The position numbers and the translations under genes were made by a program. A stretch of DNA of 64,000 nt from contig CP053150.1 of assembly GCA_014607495.2 (NCBI GenBank), positions 11,614,495 to 11,678,494 on the forward strand. The letters are read 5' to 3'. Below are positions 10,829-24,000 of this stretch, piece by piece. This DNA comes from Carposina sasakii (lineage: Eukaryota > Arthropoda > Insecta > Lepidoptera > Carposinidae). Below the pieces are notes generated by a model. It made no database searches. It saw nothing but the letters and a program-made list of their open reading frames with translations, and was not told where the DNA came from. Within the stretch, counting starts at the first letter, position 1. Each line of letters opens with the position of its first letter.

Positions 10829-12005
10829 GGGCGTTACTATGTATTTATGTAAGACAAAGTCTGATGGCAATCATCAGTCATCAGATTCGAGGGTCAGTGG
10901 AAGTGGAAGCTGGTACCCTAACCATTTTGTCATAGATTTTGCAATAGAATATTTGATATGTATTTGTTAAAGATCTAACTGTGCAATAGCTTTCCATTTA
11001 AAAGATCTCTTTGAGTTTTATTCATCAAACGATTAACTAGTTTATAAATTGGTATGTACATAAATTTAAAGTTGGACAACCCTGCAGTGCCGCCCGAGCT
11101 GACCTTTCTCCTGCAATGATAGCTATCAGTTGGGCAGTTATGTTTCCAAGCCCACTCACATTTGGTACTCGATCTACTAAAAATATCTGTATGAAAATAG
11201 TTAGGTACGTGATAGTTTTGAAGCTGAAAACAATGCGCATTTTATGTTTCGATGTTTAAGTAAAGAGTGAGGTTTACGATTAGTATTAGCTGTGTACTGC
11301 TTTTTTATTTTTATTTAGTTGAGTATTTTTATTGTGATTTCAGATTACGTTTTGTATCGGCACCTGAAGATATTTTATTATTGTAACATCAAAATTAGAC
11401 GGTGTTATTACACAACCTGCGTATAAAGTTAGACACTGTATAAAAATGTCATTTTACTGCAAAGTTTATGGGATGTCTGCCAAATTAAGCAATGTTTTGC
11501 TTAAACAATATTTAAATTCTTTTGATATAACACGGAAAAAGTTAAATCGAGTTAGCGAAACTGCAAATGAAAACTCCATAATAATACACATTCATTAGTT
11601 TTTATTTTATTCCTATACTATTATATTATATTCAGAAGCAACTAAAAACATTTTTTATCTCGTCGTAGTCCGTAGCTCCGTAGCGTTCTACGGCGTAGCA
11701 TCAGTGCTACGCCCGCAACCGCCGCCGCCAGCCGCGATGTCGCCGTGCGTCTCTCTCTCACAACTTTACCTACACTCGTTAAACTCATTTTATGACAAAT
11801 AAAAATAAAAATCTCACTAAAACCTACGTTTGTAGAACATAAACCTGTCCCTTTACCTTGTTTACTTAATTATACTTTAACGTTTAAAATTTGTGCTCCG
11901 AAATGATAAACTTTTTGAAGATTTCAAACAAAGTGTGCGTGTTAGGTGTTAATATGTTTAGGTGAATTGTATTGTTGATATAGTTAGATACATATTGTGT
12001 TAATA
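10829..12005. other. 5' flank of the receptor gene
   Basis: No gene. 10877-10905 (TCATCAGATTCGAGGGTCAG) resembles the inner part of the foldback terminus at 13205-13230. 11660-11720 has a CGTAG-rich stretch (TCCGTAGCTCCGTAGCGTTC) of the type seen in lepidopteran repeats, followed by the CG-rich ACCGCCGCCGCCAGCCGCGA. The promoter and transcription start of the receptor gene should lie somewhere in or upstream of this stretch, but I see no TATA box or initiator I would defend; an upstream non-coding exon is possible. Confidence 0.4.
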
Positions 12006-12069
12006 ATGGTGCCTTTAGTCCTTCGGCATCTCATTGTGATGGCAGCAACCATTTACATTGTAATTAGAG
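12006..12069 (+). CDS. nAChR exon 1: start codon and signal peptide
   Basis: ATG at 12006, 21 codons plus one base (phase 1), donor AGAG|GTAAGT. Encodes [19 protein letters not shown], a hydrophobic signal peptide core. Chosen because it joins exon 2 in frame to give [15 protein letters not shown], the usual start of a mature subunit. It is the least certain exon since signal exons are poorly conserved. Confidence 0.75.
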
Positions 12070-15000
12070 GTAAGTTATGATTATAGGTACTTATTTACAG
12101 GTAAGTGAATAATAAGTATCTCAAATCAGTTCCTTAAACTAAAAGAAACTGGCAACTACTCGCAAATTATGACTATAGATATATACGGCCAATTGGTCTA
12201 GTAGGTAGTGACCCTGCCTACGACACCATAGGTCCTGGGTTCGAATCCCGGTAGGTGCAAATATTGATATGATTAAAATCGATGTTTGTTTCCGAGTCAT
12301 GGATGTTTCTATACTTATCTATGTATTTATATACCATTGCTTAGTACACACGACACAAGACCTTAGGGATCTTACTGTGGGACTAGGTTAATGTGTTGTG
12401 TAGTGTGTGAATATTTATTATTATTATTATATATTTATTGTATAGGTGTAAAAATAGATTCACTATGGGTGCGCCCACCACCGGGCCCTACACCCTCCAC
12501 TGACCCTCGGATCTGATAACTCATAATTGCGACAACAGGCACTTGCACTAACTACAATCGCCATGAGAAACCAGACCCGAGCACCTAGCATGCAAGACGA
12601 TACATTGCACCATTCCGAAATCAAAAACTAGATAAATAATCTACATATGTTTCGCCAACAACCGTGGCATCCTCAGGATTATAGAAATTAATAAATTAGT
12701 AAACCACTAATTATTATAAACCTCTAAAACCCAACACATTACTTACACAGAATTTTGTTTTTGTAGGCAATGGAATATGTTGTTGCATACATCCTTGTTT
12801 TTCTTTACTAATTTATCAATATTTTGGTGAATTTTTGAATTTTTTCATTTAAATTTAATTAATTCACCCAATACTATTTGGTTTGTGTGCACAAATAGTA
12901 TATATTTATTTGAAATATAAATAATGGTGGGTAATTATTTATATATTTTTTAATACTTAGTAGAGGGTAGTTAATTCTGTGTAAGTAATGTGTTGGGTTT
13001 TAGAGGTTTATAATAATTAGTGGTTTACTAATTTATTAATTTCTATAATCCTGAGGATGCCACGGTTGTTGGCGAAACATATGTAGATTATTTATCTAGT
13101 TTTTGATTTCGGAATGGTGCAATGTATCGTCTTGCATGCTAGGTGCTCGGGTCTGGTTTCTCATGGCGATTGTAGTTAGTGCAAGTGCCTGTTGTCGCAA
13201 TTATGAGTTATCAGATCCGAGGGTCAGTGGAGGGTGTAGGGCCCGGTGGTGGGCGCACCCATAGTGAATGTTTGAACTTCCGAATTGTAACGCCTAATAC
13301 AATTTCATTTGTAAAAATAGATAAAAAGTATTAAAACGGAAATAAACGTGGTGTCAGTTTAATTACAAGTGAAAAGCACTTCCATTCATTAAATCCAAAA
13401 TACATTCAGAACGTTAATTATGAATATGTCGTGGGCAGCCAGTAGTTACGTCAATAGTTACGGTGAATTTCGTATCAGAATTACAAACATGCGAAGCCGG
13501 GACCGATCACTAATTTATCTCCATCTTTCGGAGGAGTTAGGTATCAAACACTGGGACACAAGAATTTTATAAACAGGACAGCCAGGCAAATACTGAAGTG
13601 CTGAACAAGTACCATTGTGTTGAGTTATACAACAGTGTTATTACTCGCAGGAAATGTATTTTTGATTTGATTATCAGTAATCTTTTCTCTCCGCGCCAAT
13701 TGTATTGGGCGATCCTGTTACAAATTAAAAAGGCTTAATGGTTAGTGTGTGACAAAGTGCTGGTTTTTGGATTACCTACTTGTGTCACCTACTTGTGTCT
13801 GTCCAGTAGAGTTGATCAGTTATTTGAACTTTTTTGAGGGAAACTTTTTTTGAAAGTCATCTTTTGGTTAAAATGTTATTTTTTAAGTCATTATCTAAGG
13901 CCTGATTAAACGAACTAAACTATTTTTTCCTGAAAATATGAAAAGAATGTCAGAAAATTTTGGATTTTTCCTGCGAAAATTTTCAGTGGTTTCCGCCTAA
14001 GAATCATGGTCTGAAGTCATGGTATCAATATTTTCCTGGCTGTCACAAACACCCTGTATAAGATAGTTTGTATAGGTGGATATTTTATCTATTTTTAGCT
14101 ATACTAAAGGTCTAATGTGATGCTGTAATCAGGAAGGTAGCATACGTTTGAGTAATTACTCAAGTAGTAACTCGCAACCTTATTTCCTACAACAAAGTTT
14201 CATTGTGCACCCGGTTTTGATTAATTAACCAACTATGTGTGGCTCTGAAATAATTTAACATAGAAGAAAAGCTTTTTTTTAAAATAGGTAGATACTTCAA
14301 TTTATTACGAGAAAGGTAAACTAAATGTTGTGTTTATTTGAATCTTTATAGGTGCTATGGATTTATCGTTTCAGGTTATTTTTATGATTTGATTTGCTGT
14401 AGTTTTGTTACAGTTTTACGTCTAATAATAATAGAAGAACTATAAAATTACTTTTATATCTGACATAAAACAGTTAAATGCATTTAGCATTTTAGTATTT
14501 TATTTTGTTTTACAAGATAAACAAAAGGACTAGTTGTCTACAAGATGCAAGGTGTAATTTTTTCATACAAATTTTAGAAATAAACATGTGATTTCGAGTC
14601 TCAGGTTTTGTGGATAGGTTCTGTATAACCTCCTGACGCCCACTGACCTCAGACTAGGACATAATATCATACATGATTGCCGCCCAGGTCAATATCATAG
14701 TACGAAGTCATTTCAGCCCAGTGGTCTTACACGAGAACAAAATAGTTTCGTCCATATATTTCAAATTTTACCGCGAGCGGCCATATTTTTATAGCGGTTT
14801 CTGATTGGTGGATAATTACGGGACTGTGATCATGTGATTGTTAGCTGGTCCAATCGGAAATCACTTGTCAAAGCACATCAGACTGTCAAACATGGAACGC
14901 ACGTACGGTAAGGGTATGTTTTAATCTTTAATTGTTCAAGTAATCTAGTCAGTAAAGTCTCTAAATCTTAGTAAATTATTAGGATAAATACTAAATTGTA

Positions 15001-18000
15001 TGCACGTTGTAATATTATTGTCAAATTCGTTTTTTAATTGGTTTTATTTCGTTTCATTATAATATGTTCTTATGTGAGAACAGCGAGCGTATATTCTAAT
15101 AACTGTCTCTTGCTTTTTGTTCTTGTGGAAGTACATTGAGCGTTAATACATACTGTGTTTTTTAGGGATTTGAGAACAGGACGTCGAAAAGTTGCTGGCC
15201 GATTCTGATTTAGAAGACTTTTTGTCATCCGACGAAGATCTAGACGATCCCCCTTATGTAGCTCCGCAGGAAAGAATTTCATCTAGCTCAAGCGACGACG
15301 ACAGCGAAGATGAAGACACTCACAGTGCGCGCGATGTAGCAAATCATGACAGATCTGGAGGTCGGGGCAGCCGGGCCCCGACCTCCAGATCTGTCATGAT
15401 TTGCTACATCGCGGAATTCGGGGTAATGGCAGTGGTCGTGTCCTGAGTAGCCGCAGAAGCCGTGGTAGTTGTGACGGTCGGCCCGGAAGAGGTTGTGGTT
15501 TGTCTAATGCTAATACACGCGTCCAAAATATGTCACCCTAGGAGAGTATTTAATTGATACTTTTTCAATGTCAACTTCTTCCGAAGTTAAAAATGGATCT
15601 GACTTATAAGAAAATATACCACGGGGCAGAGGTAGACCTACTGCTCCTCTCCCATCAAAAAGGAAACGCGTGCAGGGGGCCAACCACATGCCCGTGATTG
15701 CTGATAAGCAATCTAGGTGCCGACAATGTCACTACAAAAAGTCTCGAATTCATTGTTATACTTGTAATGTGTTTTTATCATGGAGAAGAAATAAAAGAGG
15801 AGTAGCGGCTAAGTATATTTTCATACAAAAATAGTATGCCGCGGAGCGTGTGTGAAGTATGGGACGAGGGGAGTATTGAACACTGTAGACCTGCTCATTT
15901 ACATAGAAACCACCTTGTAGTGACTAGTCAAACTACTTGCTCATTATCAATATGGTTCAAGACTGTTTTACTAATGCAATTACTCATCGCTTGATGGCAA
16001 TATTATACTACGTCTAAGTAAAAAAGTACTCTGATAAAAGCGCTAGTGTCTTTGTAATTTTAATACGGTTACATTTCGGAGCACAAGCGTGTGGTTACAG
16101 CTACTGCGTTACACTGGCGCTGAAGCTCCGCCCCTATCATGACGTCATGGCCTCACGATTGCCACACGACTCACTTCATAGTCCCACCTCCTCTTTTATA
16201 CCTTCTTCTTGGTTTTTATGCTTGACTTCCGAACGAAACTGTTACTGGCTGTTTCATGCCTAAATTGTTTGATTTAAATTTTTATTTAAAATAAATAAAT
16301 ACATTTTTGCCAGATTTATTTACTGAGTAATTGATTATGACTTTAAAATTTTGTGAAATGAGAAAGAAATACTTCGTGTTCCTTTAATGTGATCTCAGAT
16401 TACGTTTATGTTTACTACATTCATAATAGTGTTTTTGTTAATGTTATATTACATTTTGTAAAAGTTTTTTAAGCAAAATTTGTCATTTTGTGTTATTACT
16501 TTGATTAAATCTTAATTTATAGTTAATAAACCAAACAATTTTGAGGCTGAATTAATAGTTCTTATGAAGAATGTGATTAATTTATAAGAATAATGAGTCA
16601 GTGTGTAATATTCACAATAAATATTAAAATTTACATTCAATGTTTTAATTATATTACAGCCCAATGTGCTCACTAAAACACATAAAAACAATACCTTCAT
16701 TAGGTATAGCAGCCCAATGTCCTTCCACAAGAACTTTTTTTTTGAAGTTCTGACAGACGAAATAATATTCTCTTGCATGTCACTAAAGCACATAAAAAAT
16801 ATCCCGTTAAGTAAATCATTGTATCATAGTTTTTCAGACACTTTTATGTTTGGGCGTCAAGCACTATAACTGCTTATGTACTTGTCTAAGAACATTGGGC
16901 GTTTTAGACATCCACCAAAAATTATGCTTGGGCGTCAGGAGGATAATGAGCTATATTCATAGTTGTTCGCTTAAAATACTTTTTTTTATACAAAGTGGTA
17001 GGGAGTTAAGGTAGAAGATAAATGTTTATAAGTTATTTATAATTACAGGGTGGAAGTAACAGCCAGGCAAATATTGATACCATGACTTCAGACCATGAGA
17101 ATCATCATTTAGGCGAAAAACACTGAAAATTTTCTCAGGAAAATTCTAAAATTTACCGACGTTTTTTTCATATTTTCAATAAAATTTTTTTGTTAAGTTC
17201 ATATAATTAGGCCTTAGATAATGACTTTAAAATAAAATTTTAACCAAAAGATGATTTAAAAAAAAAAAGTTGCCCTCAAAAAAGTTCAAATAACTGATCA
17301 ACCCTAATGGAGAGTCACAAGTGATCCAAGAAACAGCAACGTGTCACACAATAACCAATAAGCCCATTTAATTAGTCACAAGATCGCCCGATACGATTGG
17401 CGCGGAGAGCAAAGATTACTGAAATCAAATAAAAAATACATTTCCTGCAAGTAATAACAATGTCGTATAACTCAACACAATGGCACTTGTTCAGCATTTC
17501 AGTATTTGACTGGCTGTCACCCACACCCTGTATTATATTTCTAAATATTTTTAAACATTTATACTACAGGTACAATATTTGATTTACTTTCTATGATATC
17601 GAGCAATGCATAAATTCAAAAGAATTAATAATTTGTGTACGATTAGGTACTCTTTGTAAAATAATTTATGTTGAAGAAATAAGTTTAAGGTGGAATTAAG
17701 TCGGCACAATACGAAAAACATAGTAGTGAAGGAAAGAAGATTGAAAAAACATTTAGCATTTTTTATTTTTCATAACGAAGCCTTCTAATAACTGGTGGTT
17801 TGTGTACGCGGAGCTCTCTCCAAGGAATTGACAAATTGATCTTGCGGCAGAATGAATAGACGTTTATTAGCAGCTCTTGTTTATATTTTATCTTAGTTTG
17901 TAAGCCATTCATAATTTCCTACGAAGATTAATTTCATTTTCAATATTTAAACGCAATTTGTGCAATTGCTGTAATACCTATTAGGTACTTCATTCGTTTT

Positions 18001-21000
18001 AAATTTATTCATATCAAATAGTTCATCTAAACGGATTTCTGTATAATATTTTTTTAATTAGGTAAAGTAGGTTGGCTGAAGCGTGGTCTTTAAATCAGAA
18101 GTGATAAATTAAAATATAATCTCGATATCTCGAACCTTGAGAACTCAGTCCTAATATAATATAATTGATATTATAATTGACTGACTACGGCTAGAGTATG
18201 CGATGAAAACATATAAAAAAATATAAGAAACTCTCGGTATCTAATTTCCCTTACCGAGCTGAACTGGAACCCCGACCGCTTTTAAGTTTTAAGGAGACAT
18301 TTTAAAGTATAAGGTAAATCGAAATAGATGGTAATAAAAATACTAGGTATGACAGTAACTCGTAAGTAAGGCAGGCAATGTGCAATACGCAAAAACTATC
18401 AAACGATTTTGGATGAAACTTGGAAATCATATAGCTTATGCATAAGATTAACAGTCGTTAACATAAGTTTTATTCATCAATATGATTGCTCTAACATAAA
18501 GAATCCAATCTAACATAACCTCCAGCATTTGTGGCTCAGTGACTGTGGCCATGTTCATAATGACCACTGAGCCAACCGACAAGTCATTATACTGCTACTA
18601 ATTAAAATAAAGGGAAAGCTAGCGCATTCCTTGCATCGCACACCAAAAAGGGAACGTTCCCGGCATTGTGGGGACTGGAAATGAAGATTTTTTAAGCAGT
18701 TTTTAGTGGATATATTTTTAAAATTTTAGATATCTTACAATCTTCTTCTTGCTGCACTTATCCGATTATTCATTATCCGGTCGGCTACCTGCCTGACGCC
18801 AACCCTCCTCGCGTATAGCTAATATACTGGGTGTAAAAAGACAACTTTGTTCTTTTAATACCTCGTATTCTTTGTAATATCACGATCATTTTTTTCTATG
18901 GAAGCACCCCTGGGAAACCACGGGTTTCCAAAATATTAAGGTCCAAAGTTACATTAATATTATCATTTTTTTTTACATAAATCCATCTGAAATCGGTTAA
19001 CAAACATTTTTTTCAAAGATACCATGTCAAAATGTTATAATGTTAGTTTTGTAGGTACATTTGTACTTTGAGCATCAAACGAATGCATTGCTTGCAATAA
19101 AATGACAGTATTTTTTCATAATTTTTTTTGTCGTTTCCCAGGGTTGGTTCCATAGAAGAAAATGATCGTAACCTTACAAAGAATACGATGTATTAAAAAA
19201 AACATCGTTGTCTTTTTACACCCTGTATAGATATGTTACAATATATCTGGTGAATATTAAACCCTTGAAAGTCTAGACTGTGGTTTGACCACTTTGACGC
19301 CAGACCTAGAGCTACACCTATACACCTTATTTTTGGATGTTTTGACGACACGTGATTACATGTACATATGGCATATACCAGGTAGGTAGGTCAGATGGAT
19401 GTTTTTATAAAAAAAAATGTAAAACATTGTATCGAAAAAGAATATTTTATACACAAAGTCAAACAACTCCTATACAGGCTGATTTTTGGTCGTCAACGTT
19501 CCCGAAAACTACGGAATCTCCTCATCATCACGATCATTTTTCTCCATGGAAGCATACCTGGGAAGTGTCTGGTTTCCAAAATATTAGGGTCCAAAGTTGA
19601 GTAAATAGACTGCGTTTTTCTGCATAAATGCACATAGACGCGCGTAGCAGGATTTTTTCACGAAAAATTATTAATATCTGTCTATAAAAAAACTAACATA
19701 AACACTAGACACTATAAATTTCGCACGATCAAGGAATTTAAATTTTTTTTTTCAAAAAATTTTTTTTTTCCCCAGCATTTTTTTGGCATAAACTTACTTT
19801 GTTTCATGTATAGAATACGTACCCTTCGTTAAAGGTGGCCACAAAAAAACATCCTGTATAAATAATCGCACACCTCAGGGTGTTATAAAATCATGACAAA
19901 TTTTTCCTGAATACTCGCTCGTATTTATCACATTATCATATTATTCACGAAACGATAAACCTCTGGATATTGTTGAAAATATAAATTTCTCATGGCAAGC
20001 AGGAAAATATAACATAAAAAAAAAAAATTTGCATAACGATAAATCTTTTATAATTAGGTTTCATCATAATGACAAAAATGTAGCTAACAAGGTAGACAAC
20101 ACGCATACCAAAAAGATTCATTAAATCATTTTTAAAGTGGAATCTTAGGAAGTTTCCACCTGTCGGGTGGAGGGCCCAAAAGAAAAACATTGCACGTTAC
20201 CTAATAAAACTTTGGAAGCGCCCACTCATGGAAGTTGAGGCTTGTATTAAAACTAACTGAAAGATTTATTACTTTTTCAGAATATTATTTACTAGCGGCT
20301 GCCCGCGACTGCGTGTGCGTGTACTATTTAACTGACACTTTTTATCAAAATCCGTTCAACAAGTAAACGGGTTCTCGAATGGAGACCGCACCTAAACAAG
20401 CGTAGCGTTGGACGCCCTCCGGCCAGATGGACCGATGACTTCAAGAGGGCGGCTGGTAGTGACTGGATGGCAAAAATGGGAGACCGAGCGGGAGATGTGA
20501 CGTGCTCTGGGGGAGGCCTACGTCCAGCAGTGGACTACAATAGGCTGACGGCGACGACAGGCTTTATCTTGCTTAATGAATATGCCTATATGTTGTTGAT
20601 CTATTCCTACTCTTTTATTATCGGAACAATATTATCGGTCATTGGAATTCGCTCATGCGCACTGAACTACAATGTATCAATATACAATGTATCTACTTAA
20701 TTGCATTATTGCTTATGTAATATACACATATTACTTAGATATAGTAGAGTTCGATACTAATTTATTTGAATTTATCCGTTTCTTAAATAAGTTAAAATTG
20801 TTTCGTAAATTAAATCAGAAACGTTGTTATTCAATACCATAGCGAACTTCTATCCATGTAATTAAGCCTTTATCTAAAACTCATTGTAAAATTAAAATAT
20901 TATATTTAAAACTCAATTAAGAGCATTGAGCAATGACTTCTAACATACTTTCAAAGCAGTTATATTATTAATTTCACAGATCAAATTATTATCTTTAAGC

Positions 21001-24000
21001 TTGTCTTTGAATTGGTCGTATTTAATTTCCCAAAGTCAAATTGAATTTTCAATAAAATTTTCTTAGGCGTACTCTTACAAAGAACTCTTTAATCTTCTGC
21101 AATATTTTGGTTACTGTATAATTTTTAACCGAATTCAAATTTTGGAGAGGCCGGCCTATAAACATAATAAAGGGAGTCGAAAGTTTCAACGCCTTTCCTT
21201 GATTAATACTCTTGAGTTCCCAGTCTCGATGGTTCTATTAAAAAAAATCGATAGTAGATTTCATTAATCACTCTTTTTAAAGTAAATCCTATGTTTTTCT
21301 TAATGCCATCAGACCGAAGTAGTGTTTATAAAAAAGTACACCGAACTTGTTATAATAGCTATAGTAGTTAGCTACAGTTTTACAGGGCATTAGCAATAAG
21401 ATCTACCTACTAACACTGTGACAAGAGAATTTTATATATTAGATGAACAAAATATTATTTTTGTCCTATATTTAGATACTAGCAGCCGCCCACGACTTCG
21501 TCCGCGTGAGGGGGCGTTGTACCCGTGCGAAGCCGGTCAGGTTGTTGTATAGACTGTAGCCTTCCTTGGTAAATGGGCTATCTAACACTGAAAGAATTTT
21601 TCAAATCAGACCAGTAGTTCCTGAGATTAGCGCGTTCAAACAAACAAACAAACAAACAAACTCTTCAGCTTTATAATATTAGTATAGATTATCGTGTGTA
21701 ACAAATCTTATTTGATGTTTTACTTAATAATTTATTTAGCGAACGATCGCCACTTCATCAACATAAACATGTATAGCTTGTGTTAGTGTTTTATGTCTCT
21801 GGTGTATAAGCTACATAAATAAGCATCTTTTAACTTATGAATCTAGTAGCCTAACCTACAAGCTTTATTGTTGGGTGAAATACCTAGTACATAATGAGCA
21901 TCGCCAGTCTGTCTGTCATTCATGTTCCTTCTTTCATGTTGAAGTGTAGAGTCCTCATCAGGTAGAGTCCATTTCATAGAATACAACTATGCCTGATTTC
22001 GGAGCTAACATTTCTATATGACACGATAACGTGGTCATGCTCATAGTAACTAGCGCCATCATCCAAATAAACTATTTGGTGAAACATATGTCCCCAGGTT
22101 TTGACCTACTGTGCCGCGGCTTTACTCTTTGTATTTATACACACTATATTGTGTATTTGAATCAGTCTAACCTATATTCTTGCAGATAATTTCAATAATT
22201 GTGAATGCTGTGGCCTGGAAACGTACAGACAGTAAAAAATAAGCTTTGGTCGGGCACTTTCAAACCTTTTCCCAAAAAACAAGCTGTGATCTTGATTTAT
22301 TTGTTAAATCATTAGCTGCCTCAACTATACAACCTGCATAATTGGTGCCATATCACCCAGGTGATCACAGTGGAATTGTCTGTCGTACCCATGTAGGAAC
22401 CAGAATTTTTCCGAATTTATGGCTTGTTTTATTCCTTAAGAACCGAGATCCACGAGACTTGAAAAAAGTGAAGCCGGGTTTTTATCTAGTTTTTCATATG
22501 AAGTAACACAGATAATGTAGATACCTACATAGTAACTAGCACCATCATCCAAAGAAACTATTTAGTAAAATGCACTGCAGTTAATAAGTAAGTCTGTCCC
22601 TAGGTTCAACGTGCTGCGACGCGGAGTACCGCCTGGTCCGGCATCTGATGCAGAAGTACGATGCATCAGTCCGGCCCGTCGAGAACTCCTCGCAGCCTCT
22701 GCTGGTCACCTTCGGGGTGTCTTTGCACCACATCATTGATGTTGTAAGTTGATTTTCCAATACATTTTGTGTGTTAAGTGATTATGTTGGTTAGTTTCAC
22801 ACTTGGTTTAGAGTGGACGGTGAAATGAATATGTCAACATTTTTAAATTTTAGAATCGACATAGGTTAACTTATATCAGCAGCATAACTATATACGAGTA
22901 GGGTTATTAATTTCTATTGTATAGTAGAATATGCCACTTTTAGAATTTTTGAATTTTGCTGTAGAGCGATTTCCCTCATCCATAATGGATACAATGACTT
23001 TAAGTTTACCCTGTTCGTTTGAAATTACGGTTCCGTCACTACCTTGTAGCATACGTAGTTATATATACCTACCAACCCGTGATACCGCGAGGAAGTGAAA
23101 CATTTCCTCCGACTCCCTTATTTAATTCCCAATTGCGTCAGGCATTCTAATGAAAATTTCCTCGCGTAACGACATCAGGCGCGGCGACTCATAGCGGTCG
23201 CCGAAATTTTATGTAAAACTAGAGACGTTTTGTTATTTCGATCTCATTTCCTGACTGAATTTCCTCTTAAATATCGGAGCATCTTTTTTTGTCGACAACA
23301 CGCAAAACAATCGTAGTATAAGTATATGAGTGAATTTCAACATTTGTAATTTTTATCCAATTTTGGTGTATTTTTTTATCTTTAGACTTTTTGATAGTTT
23401 TTTGTACTTAGATGCACAAGGGACGTGTTTTATATGTTAAATTTAACTAAGAATTTAATTTGAGTAAATACTTTAAAAGTTATGCACAACACCTAGATTG
23501 CAAGCACACCAAAATTGCATTATCTCACCAAAATTTTATTTGCGACCACAAAAATTGCTTTCATAGACACCAAAATTAAAATAGACCACCAAAATTAAAA
23601 AATCTGTCGCTTCAACTGTTTTGTAAAGCACTGAGAGTTCAAAATTACACTAAAATTAGATATTGCTGTCACCAAATTTTTTTATGATACTCGTATCTAA
23701 TAAAAATGTCATGTTATTAAATTAATTTTCCGTTATAATAGTTTCCATAAATCATAGCTGTTCCATGAAAAACACAAATTTTGTTTAAGTTTAAGAAAGT
23801 TGAGAAAAATAGTAACTTAAAACAATGTTACGCAGTCACATTATTTTATTTAGGTACTACAAATAATACAAGAGTAATACATAAAAGCACTATGTTGAGA
23901 AGCAGGAGTGCGGCGAACCGTGGTTAGGACCACATGGCTACGGGACCAGAAATCAAAGGGACCAAATGCTGGTTAACTTCCTCTGGAGACTGGAAACGGC

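Larger units (their letters stand above)
14629..16942 (+). mobile_element. piggyBac-type transposon, internally deleted
   Basis: Perfect 14-bp terminal inverted repeats CCTCCTGACGCCCA (14629-14642) and TGGGCGTCAGGAGG (16929-16942), flanked on both sides by ATAA (14625-14628, 16943-16946), a variant of the TTAA target of this superfamily. Subterminal TGGGCGT motifs recur near the right end (about 16850, 16898). Inside are the N-terminus and the Cys-rich C-terminus of a piggyBac transposase with the catalytic middle missing, so it is a non-autonomous derivative of 2.3 kb. Confidence 0.8.
12070..22603 (+). other. nAChR intron 1 (10.5 kb)
   Basis: GT-AG intron separating the signal exon from the mature N-terminus. 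Holds a SINE (12186-12431), a 297-bp-arm foldback (12458-13269), inverted MITEs around a piggyBac derivative (13571-17532), MITE family 2 and 1 copies (18823-19860), RTE and other retroposon pieces (20291-20555, 21478-21690) and a decayed partial copy of exon 2 (about 22045-22125). Between these it is AT-rich with no supported gene. Confidence 0.8.
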
